From Metapseudomonas otitidis (GTDB lineage Bacteria > Pseudomonadota > Gammaproteobacteria > Pseudomonadales > Pseudomonadaceae): 64,000 nucleotides of DNA. Of this stretch, positions 44,378 to 54,886 are shown piece after piece. A model generated the notes under the pieces. The model was not told where the DNA came from. It did not search any database and saw nothing but the letters and a program-made list of their open reading frames with translations. The translations under genes were made by a program, and so were the position numbers. Each line of letters opens with the position of its first letter. The first letter of the stretch is position 1. The DNA lies in NCBI RefSeq assembly GCF_900111835.1, contig NZ_FOJP01000020.1, forward strand, positions 1 through 64,000, in the 5' to 3' direction.

Positions 44378-47300
44378 TCAGCTGAGCATGAACAGCGCGG
44401 CGCCGCCGAACTGGGCTTCCAGCTGGTCGGCGGGCATCGGCCGGCCGAAGAGGAAGCCCTGCACTTCGTCGCAGCCGTGCTCGCGGAGGAAGTCGAGCTG
44501 GGCGTGGGTCTCGACCCCTTCGGCGATCACCGCAAGGTTGAGGCTGTGGGACATGGCGATGATGGCGCGGGCGATCTGCGCGTCGCGCTCGCCGTCGGGC
44601 AGGCCGTCGACGAAGCTGCGGTCGATCTTCAGCACATCGATGGGGAAACGCTTGAGGTAGTTGAGCGAGGAGTAGCCGGTGCCGAAGTCATCCACCGCGA
44701 TGCACAGGCCGAGGCGCTTGAGGTTGGCGAGGATCTCCATGGCCTCGGCCACGTCGCGCATGAGGATGCTCTCGGTCAGTTCCAGCTCCAGGCAGGCGGG
44801 CGGCAGGCCGCTCTCGGCGAGGATGCCGGAGATGCGCTGGACCAGTTGGCCGTCGGCGAACTGGCGGGCGGAGATGTTCACCGAGACCTTGGGCAGGCGC
44901 ATCTTGCGCTGGTGCCAGGCACGCAGTTGGCGGCAGGCCTCGCGCAGGACCCAGTCGCCGACTTCCACCACCAGGCCCAGTTCTTCCAGCACGGGGATGA
45001 ACTCGCCGGGCGGCACCAGGCCGCGCTCGGGATGGCGCCAGCGCAGCAGGGCCTCGACGCCGGTCAGGCGCTTGCCGTCGCCGGAGAACTGCGGCTGGTA
45101 GTAGAGGACGAACTCGCGCTGTTCCAGGGCGTGGCGCAGGTCGCTCTCCAGCTCCAGGCGCTCCAGGGCGCGGGCGTTCATCTCGGCCTGGTAGAACTGG
45201 AAGTTGTTCTTACCGCGTTCCTTGGCGTGGTACATGGCGGTGTCGGCGTTCTTCATCAGCTGGCTCGGCTCGTGGCCGTCCTGCGGGCCGAGGGCGATGC
45301 CGATGCTGGCGGTGACGAAGAATTCGCGGCCTTCCAGCACGAAGGGCCGGGCCAGGCGCGAGAGGATCTGCTCGGCGACGGTGATGGCCCGGTTCAAGGC
45401 CGTCTCGCGCCCGGTGCAGGGCGACAGCAGCAGGGTGAACTCGTCGCCGCCCATGCGCGCCACGGTGTCGTCGTCACCCACGCAATCGGCCAGGCGCACG
45501 GCCACGTCCTTGAGCATGCGGTCACCGGCGGCGTGGCCGAGGGAGTCGTTGATCGGTTTGAAGCGGTCCAGGTCGAGGAACATCAGCACCACCCATTCCT
45601 CGCGCCGCTCGGCGTGCTGCAGGGCGGTGTGCAGGCGCTCCTGGAACAGGGTGCGGTTGGGCAGCTGGGTGAGGGCGTCGTAGTAGGCGAGGCGGTGGAT
45701 GCGTTGCTCGCTGGCCTTGCGCTCGCTGATGTCACTGAAGAAGCACACGTAGCTGACCAGGTCGCCTTCCTCGTCGTGCACGGCGGTGATGCCGACCCAG
45801 GCGGGGTAGTGGTCGCCGGCGCGGCGCTTGAGCCAGATCTCGCCCTCCCAGCTGCCGCGCTGGTTGAGCTGGCGCAGGATGTAGTCCAGCTGGGTGGCCT
45901 GCTGGCGGTCGGCGGTGAGCATCGAGGGCAGCTGGTCGAGCATCTCGGCGGACTGGTAGCCGGTGATGCGGGTGAAGGCTTCGTTGACCTGGACGATGTA
46001 GCCGGCCGGGTCGGTGACCAGGATGGCCGAGGTGGAGTGCTCGAACACCGTGGCGGCCATGCGCAGGTCCTTCTCGGCGCGGCGCTGCTGGCTGATGTCG
46101 CGGCCGACGCCGAGCAGGCCCTCGAAGCGGCCGTGCTCGTCCCACATGAGCATGATGCGCAGCTCCACCGGGATCTTGCGGCCATCGGCGCGCAGGCAGT
46201 CGAACAGGAACAGTTGCGGCGGCAGCTGGCTGCGCAGTTCCGCCAGGCGCTGGGGGTCGCCCAGGGCGTGGTTGACCTTGTCCATCAGCACGAACAGCGA
46301 GGCGAGCTGGCGCGGGTTGGCCACGGTGCCGTTGAAGCCGTGGTCGATCACCCATTCCGGGCTCAGGCCCAGCACCGGCTGCACCGAGGGGCTGATGTAG
46401 TTGAGCTTCAGTTCGCGGTCGCTGGTGAAGATGACGTCGCTGATGCTCTCGGCCAGCAGGCGGTAGCGCCGCTCGCTGTCGCGCATCTGTTCGCTGGCTT
46501 CGATCTGTTCGGTGATGTCCTTGGCCACGCCGATCAGCCGGCTGACCCGCCCCTGGTCGTCGCGGGTCAGGGCCTGCTCGCGGATGTCGAACCAGTGCCA
46601 GCTGCCGTCGCGGTGGCGCCAGCGCAGCAGGCATTGCAGCAGCTGCCCGTCGCTGACCACCTGCTGCAGGCTGCGCATGCGGGCGTACTGCTCCTGGTCG
46701 TCGGGGTGGAGGATCTGCTCCCAGAAGTGCTCGCCCATCTCGCGCAGTTCACGCGCGCTGTAGCCGAGCTGCTGGCCGAGGCGGTTGTTGCTGAGCATGA
46801 CCCGGCGTGCGCCGATGTCGTGCACGTAGAGGGTGTCGGGCACCGCCAGCACCACGTCGGACCAGAAGCGCTCGCGCTCGATCAGCGACAGTTCCATGCG
46901 CTTGCGGCTGGTGATGTCGCTCATGCTGAGGGTGACGGCGTGCAGGTCCTGGATCATCTCGGGCATGCGCAGCACCACCCAGAGGTGCCGTTCCACGCCC
47001 TGGGGCGTGACGATGCGGGCTTCCAGCTCCAACTGCTGCTGGGTGCCGAGCACGGCGGCGATGAGCTGCATGCGCATGCCGCCGGGGCGCAGTGGGCGGT
47101 CGCCGATGATCAGTTGCCAGACCTGGTCGGCGTTGCGTGCACCCAGCAGGCGCAGGGCGAACTGGTTGACCTCGGTGACCCGCAGGCGCTGTTGCAGCGG
47201 CAAGTGGCGCTCGGGGTGGTCTTGCAGCCAGTGCTCCAGGGCCTGGGCGTCGCGGATGCCGTTGTGCAGCAGGTGCTCGCGCAGGCTGGCGAGGTCGAGC

Positions 47301-48616
47301 ACGCAGAGGGCGACGCCGGTGCCTTCGAAGATTTCCTGGTAGCGCCGACGGGTTTCCTGGAGTACCCGCAGGGCTTGCTGCTCCTCGGTGACGTCACGCA
47401 GGACCCAGACGTAGCCGATGAGCTTGGCGCCGTCGTTGAGGTCGCTGCGGGTCACGGTGAACAGCCGCTGCACGGTGCCGACGCTGACCTGCACCAGGTC
47501 GGGCCCGAGGTCCTGGCTGTAGTGGATGGTGTGCAGCAGCAGCGGGTCGAGGTTGGGCAGCAGGGCCAGTAGGTGGACCTGCTGGGCGTCCTCGCTGCTG
47601 AGGCCGAACATGGCTTCGGCCTGGGCGTTGAGGTAGCACACCAGGCCGTCGGTCCAGGTCACCACCACGCGCTCTTCGATCACCCCGAGGGCGCTGGCGG
47701 CCTGGCGCAGGGAGCGCCGCGAGGCGTCGTTGAGGGCCTTCAGGCTGCGTTGCTCGCGTTGCAGGACGAACAGCGCCAGCAGGGCCATGGCGGCGCAGAC
47801 GGAGAACAGGGCGAGCTTGCCGATCAGTTCCGGCAGCATCGTGGCGCGGGCCTGGCGCTCGTCGTACAGGGCGCGCAGTTGCCAGTCGCTGTTGGCCAGG
47901 GGCAGTTGGGCGAGGGTCTGGGCCTGCTCTTCGGCGGTGAGGGGCACGCCGGTGGGTTTGCTCTGGTCCGCTTCGGTGCCGCCGTGGATCAGTACGCGCT
48001 GGTTGAGCCGGTCTTCCAGCAGCCAGCCGCAGCTCAGGCCGCGCTCACGCAGCCAGGCCTGCAACGTGGAGGCGTCGAGGCGCAGCGCCCAACTGCGCCC
48101 CTGGCCGTCGTGGAGCAACAGGTAGATCAGTCCGCCGGACTCGGGGGTGAAGGCGAAATGGTAGGGCTGGCCGGCGCTTCGATGGGCCAGGGCGGCGATG
48201 TAGAGGCTGTCGTCGCTGCCAGGGGCGCTGTCGTCGAGCACGCCACCCCGGGGCGAGACCCGGACGATGCTGTGCATCTGCGGATAGAGCACGTGGAGGC
48301 TGTCGAGCAGGGCCGGTTCGCTGATCTCGCGGCCGCTGTACTGCAGCAGGGCGAGTCCGGCCTCGGCCTCCTGCTCCATGGTGCCTTCCAGCTGGCGCGC
48401 CAGCTGCACGGCGAGCGTGCGGTCGTACTGGCGCTGATCGGTCTGCAGGCGGTGGTACTCCTGCAGCAGTTGCCAGAACAGCAGCCCGATCATGATCACT
48501 ACCAGCACCCCGAGCAGGCCCTTGACCGAGCGCTGCAAGGCGGGCCCCTGGGGCTCTCCGGGCGCGCGGTGGGTGAGGGCGGGCGACATGTCGGGCACGG
48601 GGCAATCCTGATCCAT
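44378..48616 (-). CDS. morA: MorA: membrane sensor with PAS, GGDEF and EAL domains
   Basis: 1412 residues. Two transmembrane helices (about 32-52 and 262-285) flank a periplasmic sensor region; then a chain of PAS/PAC modules (about 300-960), GGDEF (MGGDEF near residue 1054) and EAL (GVEALLRW near 1187, then [11 protein letters not shown]). Both catalytic signatures look intact, so it could make and degrade c-di-GMP. Length, architecture and position beside glyA match P. aeruginosa MorA (PA4601), which controls flagellar timing, motility and biofilm. The start at 48616 lacks a clear ribosome binding site; the ATG at 48589 is an alternative. Confidence 0.88.
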   Translation of the reverse strand: MDQDCPVPDMSPALTHRAPGEPQGPALQRSVKGLLGVLVVIMIGLLFWQLLQEYHRLQTDQRQYDRTLAVQLARQLEGTMEQEAEAGLALLQYSGREISEPALLDSLHVLYPQMHSIVRVSPRGGVLDDSAPGSDDSLYIAALAHRSAGQPYHFAFTPESGGLIYLLLHDGQGRSWALRLDASTLQAWLRERGLSCGWLLEDRLNQRVLIHGGTEADQSKPTGVPLTAEEQAQTLAQLPLANSDWQLRALYDERQARATMLPELIGKLALFSVCAAMALLALFVLQREQRSLKALNDASRRSLRQAASALGVIEERVVVTWTDGLVCYLNAQAEAMFGLSSEDAQQVHLLALLPNLDPLLLHTIHYSQDLGPDLVQVSVGTVQRLFTVTRSDLNDGAKLIGYVWVLRDVTEEQQALRVLQETRRRYQEIFEGTGVALCVLDLASLREHLLHNGIRDAQALEHWLQDHPERHLPLQQRLRVTEVNQFALRLLGARNADQVWQLIIGDRPLRPGGMRMQLIAAVLGTQQQLELEARIVTPQGVERHLWVVLRMPEMIQDLHAVTLSMSDITSRKRMELSLIERERFWSDVVLAVPDTLYVHDIGARRVMLSNNRLGQQLGYSARELREMGEHFWEQILHPDDQEQYARMRSLQQVVSDGQLLQCLLRWRHRDGSWHWFDIREQALTRDDQGRVSRLIGVAKDITEQIEASEQMRDSERRYRLLAESISDVIFTSDRELKLNYISPSVQPVLGLSPEWVIDHGFNGTVANPRQLASLFVLMDKVNHALGDPQRLAELRSQLPPQLFLFDCLRADGRKIPVELRIMLMWDEHGRFEGLLGVGRDISQQRRAEKDLRMAATVFEHSTSAILVTDPAGYIVQVNEAFTRITGYQSAEMLDQLPSMLTADRQQATQLDYILRQLNQRGSWEGEIWLKRRAGDHYPAWVGITAVHDEEGDLVSYVCFFSDISERKASEQRIHRLAYYDALTQLPNRTLFQERLHTALQHAERREEWVVLMFLDLDRFKPINDSLGHAAGDRMLKDVAVRLADCVGDDDTVARMGGDEFTLLLSPCTGRETALNRAITVAEQILSRLARPFVLEGREFFVTASIGIALGPQDGHEPSQLMKNADTAMYHAKERGKNNFQFYQAEMNARALERLELESDLRHALEQREFVLYYQPQFSGDGKRLTGVEALLRWRHPERGLVPPGEFIPVLEELGLVVEVGDWVLREACRQLRAWHQRKMRLPKVSVNISARQFADGQLVQRISGILAESGLPPACLELELTESILMRDVAEAMEILANLKRLGLCIAVDDFGTGYSSLNYLKRFPIDVLKIDRSFVDGLPDGERDAQIARAIIAMSHSLNLAVIAEGVETHAQLDFLREHGCDEVQGFLFGRPMPADQLEAQFGGAALFMLS

Positions 48617-48782
48617 CGGCGTGAAGGCCGAACGGGCTGGTCGGGGTTGTCTGGGGAAAGCGGGCTAGCATGCCTGGGGTTGCGGCAAAGTGCCAGCACA
48701 GCCGACGAGCGTCCGGCGGGCCGCGAATACTGGCGCGCCACGGCGGGAAATGCCTTCGGCTGGCGTGCGAACGGGGCCCCGA

Positions 48783-49751
48783 TCAGTCCTCTTCGTCGCG
48801 CGCTACCGTCGTTCGGACGTTGGACGCGGTAGACGGGCCGGTTGTTCCCAAGGTGGGGTGCCGGCGTTCCGGCCAGATCTGTGCCGGCGCCAGTTCCAGG
48901 AGCGCAGCGATGGCGCGTTCGACCCGGGGATAGGGCTGGCGCTTGGCGTTCTTCACTGCTGCGCTGGAGACTCCGAGCTGGCGGGCCACCTCCGCCAGGC
49001 TGTGGCCGCGAGCGCGTAATTGGTATTTGACCCACTCCCAGCGTTCGTCCTCGTTATGGGGGATATCGAGGGGTAGCGAGGCGGAGTGCGGCGGTTGGCC
49101 GAGGTAGGCCAGCAGGTGCTGGTGCAGGGCGGGTTGGGCTGTGCGTAATGGCCGCTCGAGGGCGGCGCGGGGGAAGTGCAGGCGGTTGTGCAGGCGCTCG
49201 AACGCGATAGGGCAGGCGAAGGCCTGACGGTGGAGCCGTTCGTCGTCCGGTGCCGGGTGGGCGAGTTCGAGGCGCAGGGCCTGGGTCGGCGGGTGGGTCA
49301 GCGGGGCCAGGGCATTGGCCAGCAGGGCCAGGAAGAGTTCGTCGAATTGCCGGGTGCTGGCCGTTCCCCTGGACAGCAGGCGGAAGTCGACCACCAGGCC
49401 ACGGGCATCGAGCCGCAGGTCGAGCCGGGCGGGGGTGACGAGCGAGGCCAGGTGGCGCTGGGCGCACATCAGCGCTTCGCCGAAGGTATTGGCGCTCTGT
49501 ACTGCCAGGCCGTAGAGGCCGAGTGCGCACATGTCCAGCAGGGTGCCCTGGTGCAGGCCGATCTGGGGGAGTGGGCCCTCGTCGGCACGCTGCAAGAGGT
49601 GGAGAAAGTCATCCAGGGACCAGTGCGAGTCCGGCAGCAAGGCGTCCGGACCATGTCCGAGCGCCTGGGCGAGGGGAGGAAGTAAATGGCGGCAGCCCAG
49701 CAGCAGGCTGGCGGCGATCACCCGCCCCTGGGTCGTGTCGGTCATCGGCAT
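48783..49751 (-). CDS. Regulator: AraC-type N-terminal sensor domain joined to a Ner/Nlp-type HTH
   Basis: 322 residues. Residues about 15-215 match the ligand-binding domain of OruR-type AraC regulators (QIGLHQGTLLDMCALGLYG, then FDELFLALLANALAPL, then ACPIAFERLHNRLHFPRAAL). The expected AraC double HTH is missing. Instead residues about 233-296 (WVKYQLRARGHSLAEVARQL, then YPRVERAIAALLELAPAQIW, ending WPER) look like the phage Mu Ner / SfsB (Nlp) HTH. It starts one base after the adhesin stop, so it is the last gene of the fimbrial operon and probably regulates it (inference). Confidence 0.8.
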   Translation of the reverse strand: MPMTDTTQGRVIAASLLLGCRHLLPPLAQALGHGPDALLPDSHWSLDDFLHLLQRADEGPLPQIGLHQGTLLDMCALGLYGLAVQSANTFGEALMCAQRHLASLVTPARLDLRLDARGLVVDFRLLSRGTASTRQFDELFLALLANALAPLTHPPTQALRLELAHPAPDDERLHRQAFACPIAFERLHNRLHFPRAALERPLRTAQPALHQHLLAYLGQPPHSASLPLDIPHNEDERWEWVKYQLRARGHSLAEVARQLGVSSAAVKNAKRQPYPRVERAIAALLELAPAQIWPERRHPTLGTTGPSTASNVRTTVARDEED

Positions 49752-49752
49752 G

Positions 49753-50748
49753 TCAGTAATAGATGAGGGTGAACACTAACGCGCCGTTGGCGAGACCGGC
49801 GTTGAACGGTTCGTTCAGCCTTAGATAACGCGCGCTGTAGGGAAAGGCGTACGACTGCCCGGGGGTGTCCGTCAATGCCAGCACGCCTCGTACCACCCGA
49901 TTGTCCAGAGGCGCGGGTCCCGCCTGCCCTTCGAAACGCTGGCGCACCTCGATGGCCACGCCCTGGGCGCTGTCGGGGCCGGGGCTCAGGCGCATCAGGC
50001 CTCGGGCGGCGTCCACAGCACCGTCGCTGGGGCGCAGGGCGATGCCGATGTCGTTCTGCTGCCAGCCGGCCTGGCCGTCGAAGAGTCGACGGGTGCCATG
50101 GAACGGGGGGCAGTTGACCAGCCGCACGGCGAAGTCGACCCAGGGTGTGGCATCGCCCGGCTGGGCCAGGGCGCTGGCGGGGAACGTGCCGAGGGGCACG
50201 TCGACGTCGGTTGCCATGCAGGTGCTGCTGACGAGGTTGAGGCTGCCGCTCAGCTCGGTGCGCCCCAGTTCGCTGTGGCCGCAGTAGAGCGCCAGGGCCG
50301 GTAACTGGTCACCGGCCAGCGTGCCGGGTTGCAGGGTCGGCTCGGTCTTCACCAGTTGCAGGATCACGGCCGAGCCCCGCGCGGTGGCCAGGGCACCGCC
50401 GTCGGGGGCGCTGTAGCGCACGCCGACGCCGGGCAGGTTGGTCTGGTACACCGGTGACTCGGCCGAGCGGGCGTCCTGCCAGAGGGCCTGGGCGGGGCGC
50501 GGGGTGAGGGCCAGGGTCAGGGGCTGGCCGCTGCCGTCGTCAGCCATTTGGGGCACCGGCAACCATTGTTCATAGAGGACGGTGCCGATCGGTGCAGCGG
50601 GTGGTTGACTGATGGCGGGCGCGCCAAATGGCACCTGGCGGCTGGCTGCCGCGGGGGCCGGGCAGTCGGCCACGGCCACGAGCGGCAGCAGGCCGATGAG
50701 CAACAGGGAGAACCAGGCGGTCAGGGCAGGGGGAGACAGGTTCGGCAT
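49753..50748 (-). CDS. Fimbrial tip adhesin-like subunit
   Basis: 331 residues with a signal peptide (FSLLLIGLLPLVAVADC). The N-terminal half is unique and probably the receptor-binding domain; the C-terminal half is a pilin domain ending with the alternating hydrophobic strand GALVFTLIYY used for chaperone donor-strand binding. Gene order (usher before it) and two-domain length fit a tip adhesin. The ligand is unknown. Confidence 0.8.
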   Translation of the reverse strand: MPNLSPPALTAWFSLLLIGLLPLVAVADCPAPAAASRQVPFGAPAISQPPAAPIGTVLYEQWLPVPQMADDGSGQPLTLALTPRPAQALWQDARSAESPVYQTNLPGVGVRYSAPDGGALATARGSAVILQLVKTEPTLQPGTLAGDQLPALALYCGHSELGRTELSGSLNLVSSTCMATDVDVPLGTFPASALAQPGDATPWVDFAVRLVNCPPFHGTRRLFDGQAGWQQNDIGIALRPSDGAVDAARGLMRLSPGPDSAQGVAIEVRQRFEGQAGPAPLDNRVVRGVLALTDTPGQSYAFPYSARYLRLNEPFNAGLANGALVFTLIYY

Positions 50749-50761
50749 GATCGGCTCCGGG

Positions 50762-53236
50762 TCAGGGGTGGCAGGTGAGGTCGCGGGGTGGTTCGTCGGC
50801 GGCAGGCAGCGGTTGTGGTACCGGAAGGGTGCAGTGCTGGTCTGCCCCAGGGCCCCAGTTGGCCCGCAGAGCGCCGGGCTCGTCTTCCAGGCGCAGGTAG
50901 ATCAGCCCACCCTGGCCAACCACGCCCAGGGCTTGGCCCTGTTCGTCCTGCAGGCTGGCGCCGAAGGGCAGGGGCGCTCCGTCGGGCAGCTGGCCCCGGG
51001 CCAGCAGGACGCTGCCAGAACGGGTGGGAAACTTCACCAGCACCACGGCGCCACTCCGGGGGGCGATGCGTTGCTCGGTTTCTTCGAACTCGACGCTGTC
51101 GGCGGCACCGGCGGGGTCGAGGATCAGTTCATTCATCTGGTAGGGCTGAAGCCCGGCGACCACTGCCTGGCCTTGACTGTCCAGGGCCAGGCCAGGTTGC
51201 TGGGCGACTCGGGCGCCGGTCCCGCCCGGAGCCACCAGTACGGCGAAGGTGTCGCCCTGCATGGGCGTCAGGGTGATGCCTTCCGGGTGGGCCAGCAGGC
51301 TGCCGTTGAGGCCGAGGGCGGTGGTGCGGTAGCCGTCGCCCTGGCTCAGTGCGCCGCTCAGTAGAGCCCGTGAGGATTGATAGCTTCCGCCGAGGCTGCT
51401 CGCAGTCGAGCTCTGGCTATTGCGGCTGGTGGTCAGGGTGTAGGCCAGTTGGCGGGACTCACCTGCGCTGCCGCGCAGGGACAGGCGTTCGTCGTGGGTG
51501 CCATCGCGGCGCCGGGTGAAGGCAGCGGAGAGGCTCTGGCTGCCGCCGAAGCGGGCACCCAGCGGGATATTGAGGCTCAGCCGCGTCTGGCCGTCGGGTT
51601 GGCCCTGGGCGTCGCGCGCGCGGACCGTGTCCAGGCTGAGGCTGAAACGACGGAAACGATGGGTATAGCCGACCTGGTACTGCCGCGCCCAGCCTGGGGT
51701 TTGCCAGTCGCGTTGCAGCAGCAGCCCGGCGTTGAGCTGTGCATCCTGGGTGACGTCGAGGGTCAGGGTGGCGCTGGCCCTGTCGCGCAAGCCGGCTGGT
51801 CGGGTGTTCGCCTTGAGCGGGGTGGGTTGGTCCTGGCGACGGGCTGCACTGGCCAGCGATTGGTAGCCCGGTGTTGGAGCATGGCGCAGTTCCAGGGCCA
51901 TGGCGGGGCCTCCGGTTGGCCAACTGCGGGAGAAGGCCAGGCCCAGGCTGTTGCCCGTTTCGTCCTGGCCATGGATGTGTGCCTGGCTGCGGGTAAGGTC
52001 GGCTGCGAGCGCGCCCAGTGGCGTGTTGAGTGCCGCCCCGATCATGAGTGCGGTGTAGTCGGGGCTGGCCTGGCCTCCTAGGTAGGCGGTGGTGTGATTG
52101 CTAACACCGCGTCTGAAAACGCCATCGATCACCATTGGCTGGCGCTTGAGCGTGGCATCACGCAGGCGGCCTGCAGCCAGGCTGAAGCGCACCTGGCCGG
52201 GCCTCAGCAGTTCGACGGCAGGGCTGTATGGCAGGGTGAAGCGTTGCTCGCTGCCGTCTGCTTCGAGGACCCGTACCTCCAGATCACCACCGCGTCCGGG
52301 GGGCGTGAGGTCATCCAGTTCGAAGGGACCAGGGGCGACGTTTAGCTCCTTCAGCAGGGTGGTGCCCTGCCAGACTTGGATGCGTGCCTGGGTTCGGGCG
52401 ACACCACGGAACACCGGGGCGAAGTTGCGCTGGGAGTAAGGCAGCATGCTGGCATCGCTGCGCAAATGGACGCCGGTCAGCGGTACGCCGGGGAGCAGTT
52501 GACCGCTGCTGTTGACTTCGCCGACCTCCACCTGGCTGCCCCAGTCGTCCAGGTCGTGCTGCAGGTAGGTGGCGGCATTGCGATAGGCGCTGGAAACATC
52601 GCTCTGCCAGGTCTGGGAGCCCTGGTGGCGCAGGCGCCAGCGGCCCAGGTTGAGGCCGCCGTCCAGGCTGAGAAACAGGTTGTCGCTGCGGCTGCCCGTC
52701 TGTTCCTGGCGACTGGCGTTGAGGTTGTAGCCGAGAATGGCGGCGGTCACGCCTGCGTCCCACAGGGTCCGGTCCACATAGTCATAGGCGTTGCGGCGCA
52801 AGGCGAACTGGGGGATCTGCAGCTCCAGCACCAGCTCGGCCATGTCGAAGCGCGCCTGGGCGCCGTCCACCTGGTCTTCCAGGCGGCCGCAGGTATCGGG
52901 CTCGATGGAGCGCAGGTGGGCAGGGTCAGTGCCGATGAGCTGGAGCAGATCCGGCTGCAGGCAGGGAAAGGATCCTCGCGTATCGGTCGTCACTTCGATC
53001 TCGCGCCGCAGGGCTATCCGTTCGTTCAGGCGGATGTCCACCGTGTAGTGCCCTGGCACGACTGGGGCTTCGTCTTCGAATTGGCTGAGGTCGAAGTTGC
53101 GGGCCTCGGGGGGCAGGAAGGAGTCGTCGAAGATGACGCGCTCATCGGTGTGGCCTTGGCTTGTCAGAGCCAGCATGCCCCCGAGCAGCACTGCAGGTGG
53201 CAGGCAGCGGCAGGACCGCTGCGGGGCGTGGCACAT
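50762..53236 (-). CDS. Outer-membrane fimbrial usher (FimD/PapC family)
   Basis: 824 residues with a signal peptide. The N-terminal periplasmic domain (FDDSFLPPEARNFDLSQFE) is followed by the 24-strand barrel with a plug, including YLQHDLDDWGSQVEVGEV, LPGVPLTGVHLRSDASMLPY and VAPGPFELDDL, and C-terminal periplasmic domains. Translocates chaperone-subunit complexes and anchors the fimbria. It begins six bases after the chaperone stop without a clear ribosome binding site, implying translational coupling. Confidence 0.93.
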   Translation of the reverse strand: MCHAPQRSCRCLPPAVLLGGMLALTSQGHTDERVIFDDSFLPPEARNFDLSQFEDEAPVVPGHYTVDIRLNERIALRREIEVTTDTRGSFPCLQPDLLQLIGTDPAHLRSIEPDTCGRLEDQVDGAQARFDMAELVLELQIPQFALRRNAYDYVDRTLWDAGVTAAILGYNLNASRQEQTGSRSDNLFLSLDGGLNLGRWRLRHQGSQTWQSDVSSAYRNAATYLQHDLDDWGSQVEVGEVNSSGQLLPGVPLTGVHLRSDASMLPYSQRNFAPVFRGVARTQARIQVWQGTTLLKELNVAPGPFELDDLTPPGRGGDLEVRVLEADGSEQRFTLPYSPAVELLRPGQVRFSLAAGRLRDATLKRQPMVIDGVFRRGVSNHTTAYLGGQASPDYTALMIGAALNTPLGALAADLTRSQAHIHGQDETGNSLGLAFSRSWPTGGPAMALELRHAPTPGYQSLASAARRQDQPTPLKANTRPAGLRDRASATLTLDVTQDAQLNAGLLLQRDWQTPGWARQYQVGYTHRFRRFSLSLDTVRARDAQGQPDGQTRLSLNIPLGARFGGSQSLSAAFTRRRDGTHDERLSLRGSAGESRQLAYTLTTSRNSQSSTASSLGGSYQSSRALLSGALSQGDGYRTTALGLNGSLLAHPEGITLTPMQGDTFAVLVAPGGTGARVAQQPGLALDSQGQAVVAGLQPYQMNELILDPAGAADSVEFEETEQRIAPRSGAVVLVKFPTRSGSVLLARGQLPDGAPLPFGASLQDEQGQALGVVGQGGLIYLRLEDEPGALRANWGPGADQHCTLPVPQPLPAADEPPRDLTCHP

Positions 53237-53242
53237 CGAGCG

Positions 53243-53953
53243 TCAGGGCGACAGGCGGGCGGTATGGGTGGCGTCTGCTCCGAAGTCGTTGATGACCTTG
53301 AAGTCGATGGAGGTGTCAGCGGAGCCGGGTACCCGTTGCTTCAGTGGCAGGCGCAAGGTGTCCTGAGGGGCGACCATTGCCGAGCCCTTGTTCAGTGTGA
53401 CCTCCTGCCCACCCAGGCGGATGTCGACGAAGGTGATGTGGAACGCGCCGCGGTTGGTGCATACCAGTTCATCGCCTTGCACCTTCCATTGCAGGTTCTG
53501 GATTCCGGACTCAAGGGATCCAAGGCCCTTGGGGCGATAGAACAGCTTGAGACGGCTGGCAAAGGCCATTTGCAGCTTGTTGGTGGCGGTGCCCTCCGCC
53601 GGCTTGGGTGGCAGTTCAAGCACGTTCAGCCAGAACAGTGATTCGCGGTCCTGAGGCAGGCTTTGCTCGATCAGGCGGATGCGCAGGCTCTGTCCCTTGC
53701 CGGGGTTGACCCGGGTCACGGGTGGCGTGAGCAGGAAGGGGCTGCGGGCCTTGGCGGCGTTCTCGATGTTCGGGCTCTGGTCGATCCAGGCTTGGGTCAG
53801 CGCGGGTACATCGCCGTTGTTGGTGAGCTGGACGGTGATCTCGCGTTGTTCGCCGGGGTAGATCACGCGGGTGCCGGTGATGACAATGCCGGCCTGGGCG
53901 AAAGCAGGTGCGAGCATAGCGAGCATGCCCAGCCAGATGTGGATGCGTTTCAT
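53243..53953 (-). CDS. Periplasmic fimbrial chaperone (PapD family)
   Basis: 236 residues. Signal peptide MKRIHIWLGMLAMLAPAFAQ, two immunoglobulin-like domains, with TRVIYPGEQREITVQLTN and the G1-strand/donor region FWLNVLELPPKP; the conserved Arg/Lys pair for subunit anchoring lies in TRVIYPG and SRLKLFYRP. I use the ATG at 53953; a longer frame upstream lacks a signal peptide. The pilin gene ends 62 bases upstream. Confidence 0.93.
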   Translation of the reverse strand: MKRIHIWLGMLAMLAPAFAQAGIVITGTRVIYPGEQREITVQLTNNGDVPALTQAWIDQSPNIENAAKARSPFLLTPPVTRVNPGKGQSLRIRLIEQSLPQDRESLFWLNVLELPPKPAEGTATNKLQMAFASRLKLFYRPKGLGSLESGIQNLQWKVQGDELVCTNRGAFHITFVDIRLGGQEVTLNKGSAMVAPQDTLRLPLKQRVPGSADTSIDFKVINDFGADATHTARLSP

Positions 53954-54015
53954 GTGGACTCGAAGCACTTCACGGAAGGTAGGAAAGGCAGGCGTTGCGC
54001 CTGCCTTCCTGTGCG

Positions 54016-54555
54016 TCACGGATAGCCGATTACGTAGAGAGCGGTGGCCTCGACGGCGCCCGGCTCGACGATGTCCTTGGCGTAGTAGCGCACCTTGTAG
54101 GTGGCACTGCCCTGGCCGGCGTTGAGGCTCATGATGGTCGGGATCTGGCCACTCAGGTCGACCGGAGTGCCGTTATTGTCAGTCAGCTCCAGAGCGACGT
54201 TGGTCGCTGCGCCCGTGGAGGCGATATTGCTCAACTGGTCGCCATCCAGGTAGGCCGAGGTAAACAGCACATCTGCCGAGCTGGCGTTGGTCTTGCAGTC
54301 CTTGAGGCTAATGACGAACGGGGTATCGCCAGCGGTCTGGCCTGCGATACGCAGCAGGGCGGCCTGGGTGTCCGGCAGGGTCACGGTGGCCGCGCCCGGG
54401 GTCGGGACGCCGTTCACTGCCACGGTGCAGGTTTTCTCCAGGATCTTCCCGGTGAAGTGAATCTCAGCGCCGTCGGCGTCGCTGTATGCGTAGGCGGACA
54501 GGCTGGAGGCAGAGAGCGCCAGGACGGCGGCGGAGGTTACGAGTTTCCTGATCAT
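54016..54555 (-). CDS. Major fimbrial subunit (type 1 pilin)
   Basis: 179 residues. Signal peptide ending SLSAYAYSDADG, a single Cys pair (KTCTVAV and LKDCKTN) and the C-terminal beta-zipper ATYKVRYYAKD...ALYVIGYP, all standard for chaperone-usher pilins. Assembled outside the cell into a fimbrial shaft. AAGGAATGCAAC precedes the ATG at 54555. It is the first gene of the operon. Confidence 0.92.
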   Translation of the reverse strand: MIRKLVTSAAVLALSASSLSAYAYSDADGAEIHFTGKILEKTCTVAVNGVPTPGAATVTLPDTQAALLRIAGQTAGDTPFVISLKDCKTNASSADVLFTSAYLDGDQLSNIASTGAATNVALELTDNNGTPVDLSGQIPTIMSLNAGQGSATYKVRYYAKDIVEPGAVEATALYVIGYP

Positions 54556-54581
54556 GTTGCATTCCTTGAGTGTTAGGAGAG

Positions 54582-54616
54582 ACCTGCCCCGTGGCCTGGG
54601 AGGCCGCGGGGCAGGT
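54582..54616 (-). promoter_or_regulatory. 15-bp hairpin in the leader of the fimbrial operon
   Basis: ACCTGCCCCGTGGCC (54582-54596), loop of five, GGCCGCGGGGCAGGT (54602-54616), with one wobble pair. In the pilin mRNA it ends 26 bases before the start codon. It could stabilise the pilin message or attenuate transcription; no T-run follows. The rest of the 331-base gap up to ettA has no gene and should hold the divergent promoters of both units. Confidence 0.55.
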
Positions 54617-54886
54617 GCGCAACATGGTAGAAAGCGTTCCCTGTGGGACGCTGGCCGCCATCGCGTAGGTGGGTGAGATGGCGTTTGGGGAATTCGGCTA
54701 TCACCTTGGACATATCGGTAAGCGAAGGCGGTCGAGGCGATACGTGGCGGACGTGCGCGTGCGGCGTTTGCACAACCCCAGGGGAGCTAATAAGCTGACG
54801 CACTTTCCTATTCATTCCGTCTGCGGCCAATGGCTTGCCACGCAAGCCATTGGCCCGATTCCACACGTTCAGCGAGGTCAAACAGT

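Noticed and set aside
44477-47572. Plus-strand open frame of 1031 codons opposite morA
   Set aside because: Antisense shadow: MorA on the minus strand has intact PAS, GGDEF and EAL motifs and good codon pattern.
54582-54616. Invertible promoter switch (fim-type) for the fimbrial operon
   Set aside because: The arms are only about 20 bases apart centre to centre and no recombinase gene is nearby; it is a hairpin, not an invertible segment.
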